Source: Cardinalis cardinalis (taxonomy: Eukaryota; Chordata; Aves; Passeriformes; Cardinalidae). Taken from it: a stretch of 64,000 nucleotides of DNA. The notes under the pieces are model-generated. The model was given only the letters and a program-made list of their open reading frames with translations, was not told where the DNA came from and did not search any database. The stretch spans positions 2,235,980 through 2,299,979 of the forward strand of contig JACDOX010000023.1 of assembly GCA_014549065.1 (NCBI GenBank). The letters run 5' to 3'. The position numbers and the translations under genes were made by a program. This document shows, piece by piece, positions 51,819 to 64,000 of the stretch. Within the stretch, counting starts at the first letter, position 1, and each line of letters begins with the position of its first letter.

Positions 51819-54364
51819 CTTTAAACAAATTTTTTTAAAGGTTGTAAAAAAAAAAAGAAAAAAAGTGGTTTTATTAACTGGTTAGTCAACAGGAAGACAA
51901 ACAATCTCATTCTGGAAATCTGAGGTGTGCAGACAACACTTATAAAATCTTCTCTATACAACAGTAATTCTTGTACTCCTCTATTACTTTCAGCATTGTC
52001 AGACACTTGCTATGTTAGGAGCTGCTCTGACATTCCAATTTGCAACTTTTACATGTGCTCACATGGGCTAAGCTACTTAGAAAGCTCATAAAAGACCAAC
52101 TCTCAGGGGTCAAAGCATTAACAAAAGTCTGACACAGCATGGAATTTAAGAAGGTGGTTCTAGTCAACAGATAAGATTCACAAGTTGAGGATGGACTTTA
52201 AGTGAAGTATAACAAGAGGAGCAACAATGCCTGTAATACTACAAGGTTTTTGATCCCAGGAAAGGGTCAAACAGCCTCCTGTCTGTAAAAGAAGTACACA
52301 CAGTAACACAAATGTACACACAGCAAAACTCACCCATATATCAGGTTGTTCTGTCGCAGTTCTCTTCTGAATTACTTCCTCTCTGAGAAGGCTAACTGTT
52401 TTTTGGATATTTCTGTTTGGCTTTTTAATATTATTGTACTATATCATTCTCATAATTATTCTAACTTCTAATACTTTAGTGAAGTAGGACTTTACGGGTC
52501 AATTAATTCAGAGAGCATTAATATAACTCCTCACTANATTAAGTGCAATATTTCCAGAGTTTCAACTTTGTGAGTCTTAATTACGCTCAATACAACGCAA
52601 GGCTGGATACATTGATTCCTAAGACAATTATTTGTCATTTTAGGCAGCATAAAATATATTAAAGAANTGTTAAAATGATAATTGAAGAAACCTTTGCTAT
52701 ATCAAGTGTCTATTTCAAATGCCAATAACCCTGTCTCCTGCCTTTTCCTTTTTCACTGTATCAGCAAGAGACAATTTTACAATTTCCACATATTCTTTAT
52801 CCTGGGCTCAAGGTACAGGAGAAGAGCATCAAATACAATTAAATCTTCCACATTATGATCTGTTGCTTAGTTACCTTTCAGAAATGCCATGAATTGAAAG
52901 GGAGTCTCTGGAATTAAGGACAGAACCTTGCAATTACAGGAAATACCTAATGATCAAGTTCAAAAAGGTACTCAGCTCTGAGAATCAATTCTACTCAGAT
53001 TTCAAATGCAATAAATGAGTCTTGAAGCAGAGCATTTAGCAACCCCATGGCCACCACAGATACCAAAGCCTTGAAAAGCCCTACCATTCTCCTACTGTTG
53101 ACTAGAGATTTTGTCTTGAAATAGAGGCAAAAGACAGGCAGTAAGATAAAAATGCAAAAATCCCACCTTTTGAAACACATTTTGTTATCCAATACAGCTG
53201 GTCCCTACTGTGAACTTATTGAAAATCCATAATTGTCCACATGGACCAAGGAAATTAAATTGAAAAAGCATAATGCAAAGTCTGAGCACCTTAGGGTTTT
53301 CCTAAAGCAGCCACTCATCGGAGAAGGTTAGGGAACACTCACACTAGAGTTTTTAGCTTTTTTTAAACAGTGTAACTTAGAGATGTGAGCTACAAAACTC
53401 ACAAAATTTGTTTTAAGATAAGATTAAAATAAATGTAACAATCTGCTGCTTTCATTGTTACATCTGTTTAAGAGAGAAAAGCCAGTATGAAATATGGAAT
53501 GAAACTCTATTGTATGTAATTTATACAAGCCATCAAAAATCTTTGTGAAGTACTTCCTTTGTTATTACATTCTTCTGTTATACAAACACTCACAACAATG
53601 GGAAGTTCATATATAAATAAACTGAATATACCCACAGAAAGCTTAGAAAAAAGTGATTTGAAATCCTTTCTCTTGTCATAATATTGAGGAAATTACGAAT
53701 ATGTAGGAGGGATTTTATCTTTTTTCTACAAATCACATGTTAACAGAGGCAGATAGAGCATCCAATTTAAATGTAAAAGAAATACAGATCAAAAACCCCT
53801 CAGAAGAAAACAAGATTGCATTAGTAGCACGTGGTCAAAGATAGAGGATCTGGGGCTGTGTGCTACCTTTAATTTAGAACCAGAACATCTCTTGTCTCTA
53901 GATGCAGAAGAGATTTTATCAGCCAGATAAAACTGTAATGGGAAATTATCTCATTTTATTTTACGTAACTACATTAACAACTGCTTCTGCTTTGAAATAT
54001 TGCATTTACACAAATATGAAGTGTTGTGCTACAGGGATTTGGAAGAGATTGTTTTGCAAAAACTGCTTTTTGAATTAATAGGCTCTTCTTGCATGTGAAC
54101 AGACCACAGGTAGCACTTGATCAGTCTTTGTAAAACTTATTCCAGACAAAAAGATGGCAGGTCAAAAACAAAGATCAGTAAAGTAAGAAGTTTCACTTAA
54201 AACAAGAGTTTCTGGCATTTTCAGATTATATCTCTGAATATAATAAATCCTGTAAGAGTAACCAGTAGAGAGATGACTAGGAAAATAGCATGCATGTAAC
54301 TGCATGTTACTGTTTCAATTTTACCTGTATATTATTCAAAAAATGAGTTTGTTGTTATACTCAC
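51819..54364 (-). other. MTA3 intron (2.5 kb)
   Basis: This intron is bounded by a GTGAGT donor and a TTTAAAG acceptor on the minus strand. It is AT-rich and I see nothing in it beyond short homopolymer runs. Confidence 0.75.
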
Positions 54365-54423
54365 TAGGTGGGGATGTATACTTGTTTCAATTTACTTTCT
54401 GCTTCAGCTGCTTTCAGACGTTT
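54365..54423 (-). CDS. MTA3: MTA3 internal exon: basic/acidic linker after SANT
   Basis: This 59-nt exon encodes KRLKAAEAESKLKQVYIPT plus two bases of a tyrosine codon. It is the charged helical linker that follows SANT in MTA proteins. The minus-strand acceptor is CAACTAG and the donor is GTGAGT. It enters in phase 0, continuing directly from the VQQ end of the upstream exon, and leaves in phase 2. The split codon (TA plus C) restores Y before NKPNPNQ in the next exon, as expected for MTA3. Length and phase are exactly consistent with both neighbours. Confidence 0.94.
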
Positions 54424-57400
54424 CTAGTTGAAAAATTAACACATTAAAATATTTTATTACATTACAGTATGACACTTCATAAAACTGCACACAATACATC
54501 TTTAAATTATTTCTATTTTGTGATTTCAAGAGAGCTTCCAAAACAAGCATAGAAATCTACACAATGAAAATCATGAAAAACAAGCTCTTGATTTTTAGCA
54601 TTATTTTGAAATCATAAAGTGCTGTCCTTCCCAGTAAAACTCACANGCCTCACATATGACAACAAAACTGTAAAAATTATAATGACAGCTTACATAAATC
54701 ACATCCATATAAACATGTATGACACTGTGACTACCCCTCATTGCAGAATTAAGTAGAAATTAAATGAATGAAATTGTGTTCCTCATCAGTCATGTAACAA
54801 AACTTCTTGGCTGCTCTGTCCAGACTGAGGCTGAGCTTTTATAACACAGTACTAGTAACAAAGTCCACTGAGTCTTAGAAATAACTAAACACTCTACTAG
54901 CATTAAATGCCATCAAAACTGTGGCTCAGGAACATCACGGTAACAGAACAGCTATACTACTGTCAAAATTGTCTGTGAATTTACTAAATCATTACTTTCT
55001 TCATACTTGCAACAAATGCAAACCATCTTGCATTTCTATAATGTTGAGAAGTTTCAGTAATTGCCATATATTATACAATAACTAAGACAACAGTTTTTTC
55101 AGCAGTGGCACAAGAAATACAGAGTTCAGGTGTCCACAGGTTTTCCAAAACATTTGTATGTAAAAGATGAAGAAAAAGCTTTATTTCCCTGTACTTTTTG
55201 TACTCAAGACATTAATTCTGTTCACTTGAGAGAAAAAAAGGAAAAGCAAGAGAGAAAAGGATTTGAATCACGGTCAATTTCATTACAGAGGATGAAAAAA
55301 AGGAGGGGACACACTTATAGCCAGCAATAATAAATCAGTACTACCTGTCTTTATCAGGTGATTAAAATTCAGTCCTTCATTTCACCTGCAATCACCATTT
55401 CTCCTCTCTGCTGTACTCTTATTTTTTTGATATCCAACTTTTGCAAGGTTTATAATCCAGGAAAATTTTTCCTANCTTGAGAAAACTATCATGAGATGAC
55501 TCTGCTCTGAGAGTCCCTTGCCTGAGCCATGNGGTGAGTTACAAGGTAATCAACTTTACTGGCCCAGCAGTCTGACTAAACCTCCTGGTGTAAACTGCTG
55601 TTCTTCTCCATTTCATTAAGTTGCCTCTGTGTTGTCCATTTATAAAACTCTCACTTACAAAATTGCATCTTTAAGGAGTAATGTGTAACAAACAGACTTC
55701 TAATCACTCCATGNCACCATTAATTAATTCCTGTGCAAGGAGAGCTCTTTTCCATTTATCTCCAAAACAGGTTTGTTTGTTTTTCCTTACAGCTTTTTGC
55801 TGTTCACAGATGTCCAGTTGTTTGGAGCTGCGGAAGTGAATACCATTGACACTGCTGGTACAGTTGCAATCTTTCCTCAGTGCCAGACATTGTAACACTG
55901 CCCTACCCTCAGCAGGCCCACAGAAAAATACAAACAATCTGCTCTGCCTGCTTGGGTCAGTTTTTACAAGAGCAAGGAGAAAGAACAGCAGCCGCACCAT
56001 GCTCCAAGTCTCATAAACTGGTAGTCTTTAATCTGAGAACATTTCACAGCTCCCAGAGGTGAACTCCCTCTGCTTAACAGCAGGACATAGGTTTTCCACA
56101 ACTGTCTCTCATTCCTTTTCTTATTATATCCAACAATANAGCACTTGTTTGCAGCCTGACAGAAGCATGTGAAACTGCCAGGCAAAAGGGTACCACACAT
56201 TCCTCAGAGCTTNCTAACAAACTGGTCCATTCCACAAAAATGACTAAATCTCACTGCACACCTATCGCAAGCAAAGGAGAAAATAAAATAATGGGCAAAA
56301 AAAAAAGGATGAAAGTAGCCCTGAAGCACTGTCAGAATGTAAAGGCATGTGTAGGAAGCTGTATTAAGCCCCAATGGCAGTGCCAATGAGAAGTGACTAT
56401 ATAGACATTGATTAAATTTTAGCATACTTTTAGTACTGGCATGGGGGTTGTAAGGAATGCAATTTAACAATTGCTTTTCTCCTTTATTTACTAAAAAGAA
56501 TGATATACTGTCTTCTACAAAATAAATGATGCAATGATATTTCAGTATAAGCTATATTTTTATACATTAAAATTATGGCTAACATTGGTCTCTAAAAGCA
56601 ACAGAACATGTCACAGCTTGAATTCTCACTGACATACCAACTTCTAAGTACTGAGAGAGAGGAAAGAACGCAGAAAGAAAACGATCAATAGTTGCAGCTT
56701 CTGAGATTAAACCTCTGTCTGTTGAAATCTAGAGAGAGAACTGGTAAAAGCTGGAGGCTGAAACTGAAAATATTTAGACAAGAAACAAAGCACTAGGTTT
56801 GTAACAAATCCCTGGAGCAATGAAATAAATTACTGGAGCAATGTAACACAGAGAGCTTTACCTGGAAAAAAAATTTACATCTTGAACAGTATTTTAAATA
56901 GGTCTTACAGACTGCATTGCAGGGGAGGTCAGACTATACTAACCCAGTTTTTCATGGGGTCTAATGCTAGCATTGAAAATGAATGTTTGTGGGTTTTAAG
57001 AACTTTTGTCAAGAATATCAACTTACAAATATCACAAGGACTGACCATTTCCCTAAATTAGTACTGTTCTCAGCAGTGGAAATAAATAAATGAGAGGCAA
57101 ATGTAATATATTGTTGCAGAAGAGNAATTTACCTGCCATTTAATGTGTTTACTCTTTTCCTCTTATGAAGTCTCAAAGTCTTTTCCCATTGAATCGGACT
57201 TTCAAGGAGAACACCACAAATAAGTTTTCATTCAGTAGAATTAATCAATCAAACCTGGCTTTCCTCAAACACTGTATATAACACAGTGGTCATGAGAAGT
57301 GCCCTAACACCAGGAATGATTACCCAAGGCTGAATTAGTTTTGCTAGACAAATTCAGGGAACTTTAACACATCTTTCCTTCGCTTTGACTTGAAGGGAAG

Positions 57401-59429
57401 ATGTTCTCAAAGCAAGGTGGTAGCAGTACCTCCACTGCCATTAAATCACCACATTTATAACCTAGTAAGAATGACATTTAGTAAAAATTATGAAAAAGAA
57501 ATCTTTCTTATGCCTGACACAACACATCCAATTCACAAAGAAATAAAGATTAAAAACAACTTTTCATATTAAATCACATCAATCTAGAACTCAGAGACTG
57601 TATTTTAAGATTCAAGTATTTGCACTGACCTTTTCCATCTTCCCATTCCCACCAATCCCCCTGCCCCTCAAGCATGAGATTTAGAGCAGAATGACTTTGA
57701 AATTTCTACTTTATTACTGAATATATTTTCTCCCTGAACTACATTCAATTATCACTGCTTGTTCTTTTTGGGAAAAAAACCTGCAGATATTGTTTTGACT
57801 GAACTGTATCAATTTTTACCATTCAAAAAAATCTAAACAAGGGCATGATGAAGTTCTGATCCCTTCTTAGGAAGGATTATAGAAATGTTAACCTGGATCA
57901 AAATTAAAAATTTGGCCTACACTGGTTTTATTACTGACGATCACATATGTGACCCTAAAAGAACATGTCTAAATTCCATCCTGAGTGTATTGCCATGGTC
58001 TGAGTAGGATGTTGGAAGTTTATTTAGTTGCAAGTAAAACACAGGCATTTACCAGAGCATTCAAGTTGCAGATAACAATAAAGCCTATGTGATTTTCCTG
58101 TAAAAACCCTAATTCTGTGAAAGGATGCGCAATCTTAACACATACACCTTGATCATTGCTGCAATACAATCATAAAGAGCTCTAGAGAACTACAAAAAGG
58201 ATCTTAGTCTTTCACCAACTNCTCCAGAACAAGTATTTCAGAAAAAAAGCTACATTTTTATCTGATTCTTAAAGATAATCTGTTGCCCAGCCAATAAGAG
58301 CTGACAAGATGCACAGCAAATCTCTGTTGACAGCACCTTTCTAGGATAAAAACCAACAGCAAAAAAAAGGGGTTTAAAGTAAAAGGAATGATGACAAACC
58401 TAGAAAAACATGCCTTTATAGGGAACATATTATATTTTATTTGTATTATCCATAGAACTAAAATGTCCTAGTGATACTCCAAGACTCTATCATGCAGTAA
58501 AACACCTTACTGCTTATCATGCAGTAAAACACCTTTCCCTTACTTTCCATGCCCTAACAAGATGATGTAGAAATAATTTCAAATAAACCAGAAGTAACCA
58601 TCCCTCTGACACATGGAATTTGAAACAAGTCCAAAGATCCATCTAATAGTACAGCTGTAGTTATGACAGCATAAAAATTATTTTCAATACACTGTCCATT
58701 ACATCACCATCAATTATGTAGCAAATAAAGGAGCTACTAGGTTGAACATCAAATCAGAAATTAAAATGGAGCCTTTTAAAGTATTTTTGGTCTAAACCAA
58801 GGAGTAAATATATAAAGAGCACAGTATATAAAAAACATCAACACTGACATTTTGCCTAAACCTGCTAAAAGTATCCCAAGTATTGGTACCCGATATAATC
58901 TTAACATGTTTTTGCTCCAGAGCAACCCAAACAGTTGAACATTCAATCAAAAGGATGAACAAACCCACTGTGTGCAGAATGGTCTCAATTTTGAAATGCT
59001 GGTAATGCCAAAGTNATGCTTTGTCCAGAAGTACCAATTAAAAGTTCATAACACCAGCAGCCACTGTAACACAATGTATTTTTGTGCTTCCTTCAGTCCC
59101 ATGGCAGAGTTTCACAGTCTAAAGCATTTGCTCTGCAGCCCATTTCCATCTGATCCCCTACTGAAGGAGGAACCAGGAATCCAATTGCTTCAAACCAGCA
59201 TAAAACACAAATAGGTTAAAAAGCTGTTCACGGCTATGGGATGTACAGCAGGCACCAAAAGATTTGACACTGCAGCCTGTAACACCACTGGTCTATACCC
59301 CAAAATATTACCTTAGGCCTCCCATCATGTATCTTTTCAAGAGCACAGACANATTTTTATGGTTTAACAAGACCACTTTTTAAAAAAAATGTCTCAGACT
59401 GGTTCCTTCTGAAATAGTCATTGAATTAC
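54424..59429 (-). other. MTA3 intron (5.0 kb)
   Basis: This intron lies between the SANT-end exon and the KRLKAAE exon. It is AT-rich, with a few short A tracts and scattered Ns. A 21-bp direct repeat (TATCATGCAGTAAAACACCTT) occurs at 58488-58508 and 58515-58535. No coding exon or transposable element was recognised. Confidence 0.75.
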
Positions 59430-59504
59430 CTGCTGCACATATCTGTCAGTGGTTTTCCACATGTAGTAATACTCAATGATGCTAGTCAGCGACTTCCAAG
59501 GGAG
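59430..59504 (-). CDS. MTA3: MTA3 internal exon: end of SANT domain
   Basis: This 75-nt exon encodes 25 residues, beginning [20 protein letters not shown] and ending RYVQQ. That is the conserved C-terminal helix of the MTA-family SANT domain, the part of the NuRD scaffold that, with ELM2, recruits and activates HDAC1/2. On the minus strand the acceptor reads TTTTTCAG and the donor follows CAGCAG as GTAATT. The exon is phase 0 at both ends and has no stop. It is the most upstream exon I can identify: the preceding one, which should hold the start of SANT, was not found between 59505 and 64000. The match to MTA3 is recalled family knowledge rather than a search result. MTA1 and MTA2 are similar here, so the paralogue call rests on the downstream exons. 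Confidence 0.95.
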
Positions 59505-62500
59505 CTGAAAAACATTTGTTACAAGTTAAAGTGGTTCCAAGAAATTGCAATGTTCACTTCTTATTAAACACATGTTAAAATCAANTACAGTTGAGATAAA
59601 TACCAAAACCTGAATGTGTTAAACAACTGCATTAGAATCCATATGCAAAAAAACACACATTGCAATTAATAATACNCAACCATTAACAAGTATGCAGAAT
59701 TATGGTATCATCCATCCAAATCTAAATGTAATTTATTCTGTTTAAGCCATATAGTTAAACAAAATGATCAAAACAGAATGCAGATTTCCATCAGAAAACA
59801 CAGAAGGTAATCTCTTTTATAAAGTGTGTCCATTGGAGAATAATGCTAGGACTAAAAGAAATCATCTTGACAAGACTGTGCTCGAGTCTCATGATAATTT
59901 TACTCTTAAAAAATACAAAGGATACCATACATAGCTCAGATTTTTCATGTCCCATAACAACTCAGCTGCTCATACATTACCACTAGTTTTGCATAAACTC
60001 CCACATGCTCTCAACTATTATCAAGAAACAAAAGGATGCGAGGGACAAATGTTACCCTGAGCAACATGAGTGATACTGACAATAAATATTTCACAAAAAT
60101 CTCTGTACAAACAAGGTACCTTTGATAATGACAATTATTTTCGGCGCCCACGTTCATCAGTAAAATAAAAATGTGTTAACCTCAGTGTAGGGGAGAAAAT
60201 TAGGCAATCATTTTTAATTATCACCAAATACTCTATTTAACTGCACAAGGTCTCTCTATATTTTAAATTAGGATGTCTCATCCAAAATTTATGCTATTTT
60301 TCTTCATAACTTGGAAACAGTACTAATTTGTGTGTTATATTTTCTAGAGGCATGCATTAATGCAAATATTATCTGCTTTCTAGAAATGAGGACGATGTTT
60401 AGGAGGTTCCAGAAAATACAGGTGTGGAAACTGATCTTTCCAACCTTACTGACCCCACTAGGCAGCTTTCTGCATGTTTTAAGCCCAAAAATAAGAGTTT
60501 CCTGCAGCTTTAGTTACATTGCTAAAACACCAAAGGAACACCTCAAACTCCCTCTCCNTGTATGCAGGAGCTCACTAGTTTTTCAAGCTGCTTGATTCAG
60601 GTTCAGTGTCAGAAGTGTTCTACACTGTGTGAATCCCTGAACATTTACATTTGATCCAAAAACAGCAGCGTATGCAGTGCTTATGCTGATGTCTCAATAG
60701 TAACACAATTCAGGTTCCTAAAATCCTTTTGCTTTCTCAAGTAAATTGTGCCTTGAGAGAAATCTTCCCTCAAAAAGGCCAGTGACAAGATGATGTGTTT
60801 GGTGTGAGGTGACAGATAAAATGGTTCTCAGTCTTCAGGTCCACATTNCCCCTGCATCCAGGTGAAATGCTGTCACCCCTACTACCTGCCATTGACAATT
60901 AGTACATTTTGGCATATACATATTTATTTTCCTATTTGAATATTTATTAGCATGTTCATGCTACAAATGTTTGTCATTTCTCTAGAAAATACTTTAATCT
61001 GTTTTAACTGTGGCTGTGACATCAGTATGTTCATTCACTCAATAGGCATCNACAATTAAGGGAAGGTAATTAAGATACTTGGACCAAATAACTGTAATCC
61101 TTTTATACTTTGATTCAAAACTTGGAAAAGCTGTTTGGCAGACTGAGTATATATAACCTGCATTCCATTTACCTATGCACTTAATGCTTTGAACTGCCAG
61201 TGAAGCTGTGAACACCACAGATTAATACATTGTCATTATCAAATTCCGTTACTGAAAGAAGTAAATATGCTCATCTGCACAACATTTTTAAAGGAGAAAA
61301 TTAGCAAAAGCTATCAGATCTACAAAAACAGAGAGGGAAGTTTTAAATTTCTTTAGTTTCTCCAGGCTAAAAATAGACCAATCAAATTAGTAAGAAAAAA
61401 TTAGGATTATAAAGCATCCTAAAATGAACATAGTAATTTTAAGGCATGTTTTCATAATTTTCTAAAGCTGGAAAGCAGTTGCTCCTGCTCTCTATAAACA
61501 GTCCCTACTCTTGATTACCAAGGCCTTTCCNGCCACATCTCAGATGTAATAGTCATAAATTTGTGAAAACTGTTGATAATGAAAAACTAAGAATTAACAA
61601 GTATAACATCTTTGTCTTACTGTTAGGAAAATAGTTACGTTTGGAGAACATAGAATATCCATTCTACTGCTCTGGGGTGTGAAATAATTCAAGCACATCA
61701 AGTAAATCGAATTAGCTCATAAGGTTTAGCTTGATTAGAATTCACATAGAGTCTTAAAGACAGAAGAACCTCTCCTACAAGAGCCAATGAGTCAACAGTT
61801 GATGAAAATTATTATTCAAAAGCTAGATTGGTAACTTGATTACAATTGAGCATCTCCTAGCCATGAAAAAAACGTAAAGACCTTTACACATTTAACTTAT
61901 AACAATCTTGTTTACCAACATTTAGTGTTTGTAGCTTAACACTTGAGCTGCACATTGAACATCAAACAGTGGCAGTTTCCAGTAACTGCTGGAAAAGTAA
62001 ATGAATCTGCCCTTTACAGAGCTGTCATGTAAGGGCTGCAATTGCAGCAGCTGTGCCTTGCAAATCTGGGCCAACACAGAAAAGGCAACTCCTGTGGGAT
62101 GTAATGACTCAGGCAGGTGCTACATAACCCTTCTGCTTCAGCAGACTGCTACCAGCCCCTTTCTGCCATGCAACATGACTTTCTTGCCTGTGCTGTGGCA
62201 CCACTGTGTGACTGCTGAGGTTGGAGTTTAATCTCAGACACTGCAGATTTAATTTTATCATTAGATCCTACCTGGAGACCCAAACAAGTTCACACGTACA
62301 CTATTAGCCCNTTATCTTCTTTGCCCTTGCTCTTACAACACATTTAAGAGCACTTAGATACTTATCAGAAGTAAACTTATCAATGGCTTGCCACTGAAGA
62401 GAGGGAGGANAACAGATGAAAGTACTATGGTGGAAAATCACTGCTTACATGCTACATAGTTCTACCTCCCTCAACTTGCAGAAACTTTTCACATATCCGT

Positions 62501-64000
62501 GATCTAAATCTCAAAGGACTATTTTCGATGATTACTTAAAAAGCAAATGTGTGTTTTCAAATCCCTGCACTTTCAGATTGCTACATAGGAAGTGAGAACA
62601 CATAAATTTTACACTAGAGAAATTAAGAAATCCCAACACTACACAATGGCTAACATAATTGAAAGATTTCAAATTCCATAGAATTAAATAAAGACTGCGC
62701 AATGTTCTTAGTACCATATAAACTGAGATATAAAATACATGTTCTTCTAAGGATGTTTTTAAAATGACATTTTTCCAAAGATTAAAAAAAAAGTGACTAA
62801 GAANAGATAATAACCCCGTTCTAACTAAAATAAGCTATAATTAATTTGTGCCCCACATCCATTTGTGCTGCACTCTGACTCATGGTTAAGGTGCCCTCAG
62901 TAGGCTATGCAATCCTATCACCAGATCTGGGTTTGTCTCCTGCTTTGGGAGGTGACCAGGGCAAAATAGCTGCATTTTTAGTGAAAGAGGGAGGGTATTA
63001 GGACAAAATTTTATCAGAGTATCCAAGACAAAATTTTAACATTGTAAACAGCTTCTATTAAAGTCATTCAAATATCTAGCATTTAAATATTACAAATGCA
63101 GAAGCAATTCTTGCGACATGTTACTACACTGCACCACTTTAAGGCAGTAGTAGGTAGCACAGAAATTATACAGAAAATAAAAATACCACATAAATACCAG
63201 AGACAAGNCTTCTGCATGCTTGCTCACAAATTGTGTTAGGACACAACTTGTAAACAGCCAATAAAACATGTTATATGCTTAGGGCATTTTCAAAAGCCAA
63301 ATATCATATATTAGAAACCATTTAATTAGAAGACATAGCTCCTGAACCATTGTACACTTACAAATGAGACCCATTTGTCTGTATAAGAAATCATAAGGAA
63401 TGCAATTTACCTTAAGATTTCTTTTCTAAAATATCTATAAATATTGTTTTTCAATAATANTTTCTTGCACTTAAAAGAGCTGTTTCAGCCATGATGCAAT
63501 GTTCAAACTTATGTCATCAATGTAATGAACATTTTCTCCCTTAGGAATCTCAAAATTAATCATGCAGATGTAATACTTCTATTAAAATGTCAGTTCCTTA
63601 GAAAAACAATAGCCTTCATTTCCCACCTTCATTCAATTACCTGTTCCATTTCAAATCTGTGAAAATGAAGGAAAGACAGCTCATTGCCAAGCCTCCTCCC
63701 ACTGTCCTGTAAGGACTTCGGTCTTGTAAGGACTTCTACATTTACCCTACAGTACATTTTTTCCCCCTCACAAAGACTATTAATAAACTTCTGCAAAGGA
63801 AATTTTAAAATCTGAGTTCTCAGAGTCATGCAGTATGAGATGAATGTGAAAATGTTTCAATCAACTTCAGTCTTAAATAATGGAATTCCTTTGGTTCAAA
63901 TCTTAACTTTTTCATGAAGCCCAACTTGAACATGGTACAACAGAGGAAATATTTTTCCTTGAAAGAAAAAGGTTCTCATAAAATGTGAAAAAATTGCAGC
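59505..64000 (-). other. MTA3 intron, upstream edge of window
   Basis: This is AT-rich intronic sequence. I searched it on the minus strand for the expected preceding exon (EKYGKDFNDIRQDF-type SANT residues) and did not find it. A short direct repeat of 16 bp occurs at 63704-63719 and 63721-63736 (GTCYTGTAAGGACTTC). No repeat element was recognised, and the open frames of 60-95 codons here have no recognisable protein features. Confidence 0.7.

Noticed and set aside
63629..63829. Minus-strand frame ending FEMEQ before a GTAATT donor-like site, considered as the SANT-start exon
   Set aside because: The translation does not resemble SANT or any MTA exon.

Overview
The window looks like bird nuclear DNA, most likely from a songbird. 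It is AT-rich, has long introns, and carries two avian-type CR1 LINE 3' fragments and a retroviral LTR of a kind I associate with passerines. Many isolated single-base Ns point to a draft assembly with ambiguous positions. No prokaryotic genes, RNA genes or CRISPR arrays were found, and nearly all open reading frames are chance frames in intron sequence.

The one gene I can support is the C-terminal part of MTA3 (metastasis-associated protein 3, a subunit of the NuRD chromatin-remodelling and deacetylase complex), on the minus strand. Nine exons join in a single reading frame with GT-AG borders and matching phases at every junction. In gene order they are 59504-59430 (end of SANT), 54423-54365, 51818-51694 and 50828-50677 (the two halves of the GATA-type zinc finger), 49669-49447 (first RBBP-binding region), 41346-41260, 36317-36171, 24269-24238 (32-nt microexon) and 17051-16897 (second RBBP-binding-like motif). 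A tenth, weaker candidate is a 28-nt microexon at 12189-12162. The BAH, ELM2 and early SANT exons should lie beyond 64000. The stop codon and 3'UTR were not identified and probably lie below 12162 or outside the window.

Layout: 1-12161 has no recognised gene; 12162-17051 holds the last recognised exons; 17052-36170 holds two large introns around the 32-nt microexon, with the LTR (about 33.7-34.1 kb) and a CR1 (about 34.4-34.7 kb); 36171-49669 has three exons, another CR1 piece and a GC-rich block near 44 kb; 49670-59504 is the exon-dense part; 59505-64000 is intron.

The most interesting signals are a 520-bp direct duplication that brackets one coding exon (47291-47810 and 49731-50257), with the same hydrophobic reading frame kept open in both copies; a sharp CpG-rich patch confined to that exon and its acceptor side; and the microexon-linked 3' exons that give this MTA3 a second RBBP-binding-like segment absent from the common mammalian 594-residue form.
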